In this document: positions 60,569 through 64,000 of the stretch, piece after piece | How the letters are laid out: every line of letters starts with the position of its first letter | Position numbering within the stretch: the first letter of the stretch is position 1 | Assembly: GCA_000158135.1 (NCBI GenBank) | Contig: DS999532.1 | Coordinates: 110,263-174,262 of the forward strand | DNA from: Rhodobacteraceae bacterium KLH11 | GTDB lineage: Bacteria > Pseudomonadota > Alphaproteobacteria > Rhodobacterales > Rhodobacteraceae | Length of the DNA stretch: 64,000 nt | Direction: 5' to 3' | Notes under the pieces: generated by a model | Told to the model about the DNA's origin: nothing | The model's database searches: none | Seen by the model: only the letters and a program-made list of their open reading frames with translations | Program-made: the position numbers and the translations under genes

Positions 60569-60693
60569 TGTTCACCTTTGAAACCATAGTGAAACCTGAA
60601 TGGATCGACTACAACGGCCATATGCAAGATGCCTATTACGGGCTGGTGTTCAGCTACGCCGTCGATGCGATGCAGGATGCCCCTCAATTCTGA
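60568..60693 (+). pseudogene. Hotdog-fold thioesterase, truncated after 41 codons
   Basis: Begins ATG 60568 sharing TGATG with the amidohydrolase end. It reads MFTFETIVKPEWIDYNGHMQ and DAYYGLVFSYAVDAMQDA, the N-terminus of 4HBT-type thioesterases (DYNGHM active-site region), then hits a stop at 60691. The rest is replaced by unrelated sequence leading to an IS5-family remnant. Confidence 0.78.
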
Positions 60694-60898
60694 GTTTGCC
60701 AATCGGTTCATCTGAGTTGACGGTAGCGGGGCCTTTCAAACAGTGAATTGCAGAAAAGTTCGGTTGCAACATACAGTTCTGTTGTTGGTCTATCCCTTTG
60801 TCTCTCAAGGGGTCTCGGAATTTGTCGCTGCCATATGCGTATTTTCACTGAACTGACGCGGCATTCTCAATAACGATGAGGCGCAGTCTTAGGGCGTG

Positions 60899-61117
60899 TT
60901 AACACTTAATCCTGTTGACGATGAGCGCGAAGTTCAGGAATGCGCGGTACATTACGTCGAGCTTTTCGAACCTTGAGAAGATGCGTCGGTATCCTTTGAG
61001 CCTTCGAAACAAGCGTTCTCCCTCGTTTCGCCGTTCATAGATTGTGCGGTCGTAATCCCATTTGATCAGCCGGTTTGCCTTTGGCGGAACAACGGGAACC
61101 ATGCCCAGATCAAGCAC
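60899..61117 (-). pseudogene. IS5-family transposase C-terminal remnant
   Basis: The reading PPKANRLIKWDYDRTIYERR, NEGERLFRRLKGYRRIFSRF and the following ALIVN tail is the end of an IS5-family transposase (DDE Glu region). No N-terminal part or second end was found. Its insertion or a linked deletion probably truncated the thioesterase gene. Confidence 0.8.
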
Positions 61118-61244
61118 CAGTTAACAAAGCCCAATGGAGTATAGGTGCAGCAGCGCGAGATCAGCTTAGTTGGGGCGCAAGAATTGCCCAGTTGACCACC
61201 AGTCAATGTTAAATATCTGACAACCAAGAAAAGAAGAGCTTCAA

Positions 61245-61787
61245 TCAATCAAAGGATTTTCCGATTTCCTCGGGATCGATGAGTTCAGCGGCTCCTCCAC
61301 CCAAGTGGTTTAGGTGCAAGAAGGCATTTGCCAGTCGCATACGTTGTTCCGTACCATCGGCGTCTGGACAAAACACCAGCCTGAACTCCGCGCTCTTTGA
61401 CGCCGTAGCAGATTGGTCAACCGTGCGATCTAATAGTTCTGCACATTCAAAGCCGTCCATACAGATTAAGTACAGTGCAAGAAACTCGGAACCATTCTGG
61501 TGACATTGCATGCTCGCTAGTCCATTGGGCTTAAACTGATGAAAAATTCTGGCAACCATGCGGACATCAACTCGTTTGTAGAAAGTACCGTCGGCGTAAG
61601 CTTCTTGAAAAACGAAACCGTCATCTTGAAAAGAATAGCTGATAGTTTCCTGCCGTTGCGTTCCAAAACTATGAACATATGCGGACAAAGCTTCTGCCTG
61701 TATGAAGGCCCGCGTTTCAGTCTCGGACGGTTCTCCTAAAGCCGGGACCGCACAGATTGCGAGCAGTATGAAGCCAGCAATAGTCAT
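61245..61787 (-). CDS. Hypothetical secreted protein
   Basis: About 180 residues, starting at ATG 61787 with GGAAA before it. A signal peptide (MTIAGFILLAICAVPALG) is followed by a mature part with four cysteines (MQCHQN, ICMDGFEC, VFCPDAD) and no known family. An upstream ATG at 61820 or 61865 would add 11 or 26 residues ahead of the signal. Confidence 0.65.
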   Translation of the reverse strand: MTIAGFILLAICAVPALGEPSETETRAFIQAEALSAYVHSFGTQRQETISYSFQDDGFVFQEAYADGTFYKRVDVRMVARIFHQFKPNGLASMQCHQNGSEFLALYLICMDGFECAELLDRTVDQSATASKSAEFRLVFCPDADGTEQRMRLANAFLHLNHLGGGAAELIDPEEIGKSFD

Positions 61788-61865
61788 TGGGTTTCCAATA
61801 TTTGACAAATTCGTATCCATTTTTACGTTACGCTTGGCTAAGTTATGCATGACGGGCCGATCCAT

Positions 61866-62276
61866 AGGTCAACCTGTGTCTGCTTGGAAAGCTGACGCTG
61901 ACATCGCAGATATCGACTGCGGAACTCGGGACGTTAAAAACACAATTCAGAAACGGGCCGCAGCTGCTGTGCGCGTGGCAGCTTTTTTCTCGGGTAAAAC
62001 AGCGTAGACGGCTTCACTCGCTTTTTATTTTGCCACCCTATCCGCTTCTTCTTGGGTCCATTTCGCTCTCTGAGCATCACTTGGCACGCACTCGCCTTTC
62101 CTCGGGTGAGCCCGTATTTTTGTCTCGGACATCAAAGTTTCGAAATTGATCGATCAACACGAACAGGCAGTTTCACACCGTCCCGACCCCGGTCTTTGTC
62201 GATACCCTTGCGGGAAAGGCGCCGGAACGATGGGGAAATGGGTTGAATTCTCAGGCTTCGTGCCCGCAGACTGATC
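61866..62276. other. Intergenic region, nothing recognised
   Basis: About 410 bases between two small secreted-protein genes. No gene, repeat or clear promoter was identified. Confidence 0.5.
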
Positions 62277-62636
62277 TCAGCACTTCTCTTGGGCAAGCCT
62301 CATAAGTTTAGCTGTCGAAGTGAAGGCACTGCCCGATGAATAGCCTGTATGTTGGTATATCCGACATTTTCCAAACGAGCCTATGAACTCCCAATTGCCT
62401 GCTTTCCGTGTTTGGCCACAATGGTTGAGAGCACCTTGAACCGTTCTTTCTGAATTGACAGGCGCGGAAAGAAAATGACTGGCACCCATACAAAGCCAGT
62501 TGCCGCCGTACTTAGTGTTGCTAGATGAAACCTGATATGCCACGACCGCCGCGCGATCTGTCCAATATTCAAGTGCCAGGGCGTTGTTTAGTGGAAAGGC
62601 CAATGCCAGTGCCGCAATGAAAACAGTTTTTCGCAT
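62277..62636 (-). CDS. Hypothetical small secreted protein
   Basis: A 119-residue protein with a signal peptide (MRKTVFIAALALAFPLNNAL). The mature part has four cysteines, two of them near the middle (NWLCMGAS, LNHCGQT) and two late (FGKCRIYQ, C-terminal EKC), suggesting disulfides. A CGGAG stands before the start. No family recognised. Confidence 0.65.
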   Translation of the reverse strand: MRKTVFIAALALAFPLNNALALEYWTDRAAVVAYQVSSSNTKYGGNWLCMGASHFLSAPVNSERTVQGALNHCGQTRKAGNWEFIGSFGKCRIYQHTGYSSGSAFTSTAKLMRLAQEKC

Positions 62637-62731
62637 TTGTTGAAGATCTCCGACTTATTTGAAGATCTCATTATCTTTCGCGGCGTCGTCTGGCATTCCC
62701 CATATGGGGTATATTACCTTGTAATTGTTGG

Positions 62732-63865
62732 CTAAGATGTGGGCGGGTTGATCATCGCGGCCTTTCGCACAAGAGCGGGGCGGTTGGCGACACCAGATTT
62801 TTCCAGCACACGCTTGATCTGTGTTCGCGCAGTTTCATAGGTGACGTTTCGGATTTCAGCAATCTCCCTGTCCGTATGACCCTTCAGCAAGAGTGCGGTT
62901 GTGTCTGCTTCGGACGGCGAGAGTTTAGCCAGAGTTTCCAATGGCGTTATGTCGATCTTGGGCGGATTGGCAGTGTCAAAGATGAAGGCAAGGCTGCCGC
63001 AGAACCTGCTTTCGATTTCTTCACCGCCATCCATCAGCGGTGAGATTACCAGGGTATAGTCCGAGAGCCCCGAAGGCCTTGGTACAGTCAGGATTGCTTC
63101 TGATTTGGCATTTTCGCCCTGCGATGTGGCCGCAATTAATCTAAGTTTACTTGTCAATTCAGACTGTGCGTCGCTGTCTCGTGCCAAAAGCTTCCCATTG
63201 ACCCGGCCGAGGCCGTCCGCTTGTGAAAATATTCTGTCCGCAGCGTCGTTGGTAATCACGATGCGCCCCAATATGTCGAACACAACCATGCCGACGTTTA
63301 TTTTATCGATGGCACCGTAAATCGCATTGTAGCGTCGCCTCAATGTGCTCACAAAGCGGAGGAGCTCGGAAACTTTGGCAAGGTGCGGCATGAAATTTTG
63401 CGAAAGGTCGAATGTTCGCAGCGGCAGTTCCGGCTCATTATCTGCATAATGAAAGATGAAGCCGGATTTCCATCCCATTGCTGGTGACAGATTATAGGCA
63501 ACGCGGCGATAGATCCCAACCAGATCGATAATAAACTGCACATCTTCGCGCACCCTCATATCGTGCCCTTCCGGCCAGATATCGAAATCTGTCACCGGCT
63601 TACCAAACGGCGTCGCCAAAATCTGCCGCCAGCAATCTTGTTCGAGCGCCTGGTACTTCTGCGAATACTCGAGGATTTTGTCTTCTTTTCCGGACCAGAC
63701 AGAACTGCTGTAGTGTTCCGAAAATTCAAACCCGACCTCGTTGAATACAACAAACATTGCCCCTTTCGCGGAGACCTCTCGCGCAACCCCGTCAAGCGCG
63801 TCCGACATTGTCGGCAAGGCATTGATCGTACCGTACAGGTTGGGCAATGCATGTGTCCAACTCAT
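62732..63865 (-). CDS. LuxR-type HTH regulator with PAS-like sensor
   Basis: A 377-residue protein. The C-terminal 65 residues are a LuxR-type helix-turn-helix (LSPSEADTTALLLKGHTDRE, NVTYETARTQIKRVLEKSGV). The middle (about 185-290) has a PAS-like segment (VGMVVFDILGRIVITNDAAD). The N-terminal 180 residues are an unassigned sensor region. AAGGAGATGAT precedes the start. No autoinducer-synthase gene is nearby. Confidence 0.85.
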   Translation of the reverse strand: MSWTHALPNLYGTINALPTMSDALDGVAREVSAKGAMFVVFNEVGFEFSEHYSSSVWSGKEDKILEYSQKYQALEQDCWRQILATPFGKPVTDFDIWPEGHDMRVREDVQFIIDLVGIYRRVAYNLSPAMGWKSGFIFHYADNEPELPLRTFDLSQNFMPHLAKVSELLRFVSTLRRRYNAIYGAIDKINVGMVVFDILGRIVITNDAADRIFSQADGLGRVNGKLLARDSDAQSELTSKLRLIAATSQGENAKSEAILTVPRPSGLSDYTLVISPLMDGGEEIESRFCGSLAFIFDTANPPKIDITPLETLAKLSPSEADTTALLLKGHTDREIAEIRNVTYETARTQIKRVLEKSGVANRPALVRKAAMINPPTS

Positions 63866-64000
63866 ATCATCTCCTTAGTTGTAATGGGTCGATTTCATCA
63901 AACCGTTTTCCCACTGTCCTGGAAAATATCCTATCCGTAACGGCTGGAAACCAACAGCACTCGGGCGCGAGACACCGGCGTTTTTGGCTTAGGATGTTCA

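Noticed and set aside
62732-63865. A quorum-sensing LuxR with acyl-homoserine lactone domain
   Set aside because: The protein is longer, its middle is PAS-like, and no luxI-type gene is present in the window.
1-64000. CRISPR arrays, tRNA or rRNA genes
   Set aside because: No regularly spaced short repeats, no cloverleaf-like tRNA sequence with T-loop consensus and no rRNA-like sequence were noticed.

Overview
The window looks like chromosome or a large replicon of a marine alphaproteobacterium of the Roseobacter group (Rhodobacteraceae). This is inferred from high-GC coding sequence, ATGA-coupled operons, betaine-type and polyol-type ABC transporters, a 4-domain-rich catabolic gene repertoire (SnoaL-like, RraA, CaiB/BaiF, HisD-like proteins) and many decayed insertion sequences. 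No rRNA, tRNA or CRISPR array was seen.

Layout. (1) 1-12.9 kb: a type I secretion unit. A 3866-residue secreted protein carries a region resembling the pore/delivery domain of clostridial toxins TcdA/TcdB, an HELGH metalloprotease-like motif and a C-terminal array of PA14-like and serralysin-like repeats. It is followed by the start of its HlyB-type ABC exporter (cut by the window edge). A divergent TetR regulator faces it across a region holding an 18-base palindrome. (2) 12.9-15 kb: an intact IS3-family element between two pieces of IS6-family transposase. (3) 15-19 kb: an AT-rich glycan/lipid-carrier island (GT2, DUF2142, methyltransferase lacking its SAM motif I, flippase-like protein). 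(4) 19.2-23.4 kb: an N,N-dimethylformamidase-like protein coupled to a fused two-domain CoA-transferase. (5) 23.8-32.8 kb: a seven-gene operon under a divergent LysR regulator, with a ProU-type transporter, an arginine-deiminase-family enzyme, an M20 carbamoylase and two ureohydrolases; I read it as uptake and two-route breakdown of guanidino compounds. (6) 32.8-39 kb: a five-gene phosphorelay bracketed by same-orientation IS6-family remnants. (7) 39-43.3 kb: a copper/redox island (multicopper oxidase, CopC, CopD, two cytochromes c, a His/Cys-rich secreted protein). (8) 43.4-60.7 kb: a large LacI-controlled catabolic cluster with a polyol/sugar-type ABC transporter, four SnoaL-like proteins, HisD-like dehydrogenase, SDR, cupin, MetE-like protein, hydrolase, RraA-like aldolase, and on the other strand a broken amidohydrolase and truncated thioesterase. 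(9) 60.9-64 kb: IS5 remnant, two small secreted hypothetical proteins and a LuxR-type regulator.

The most novel items are the TcdA/B-like type I secreted protein, the multi-SnoaL catabolic cluster with its paired palindromic operators, and the guanidino operon. Function assignments rest on motif and family recognition by eye; no database search was run.
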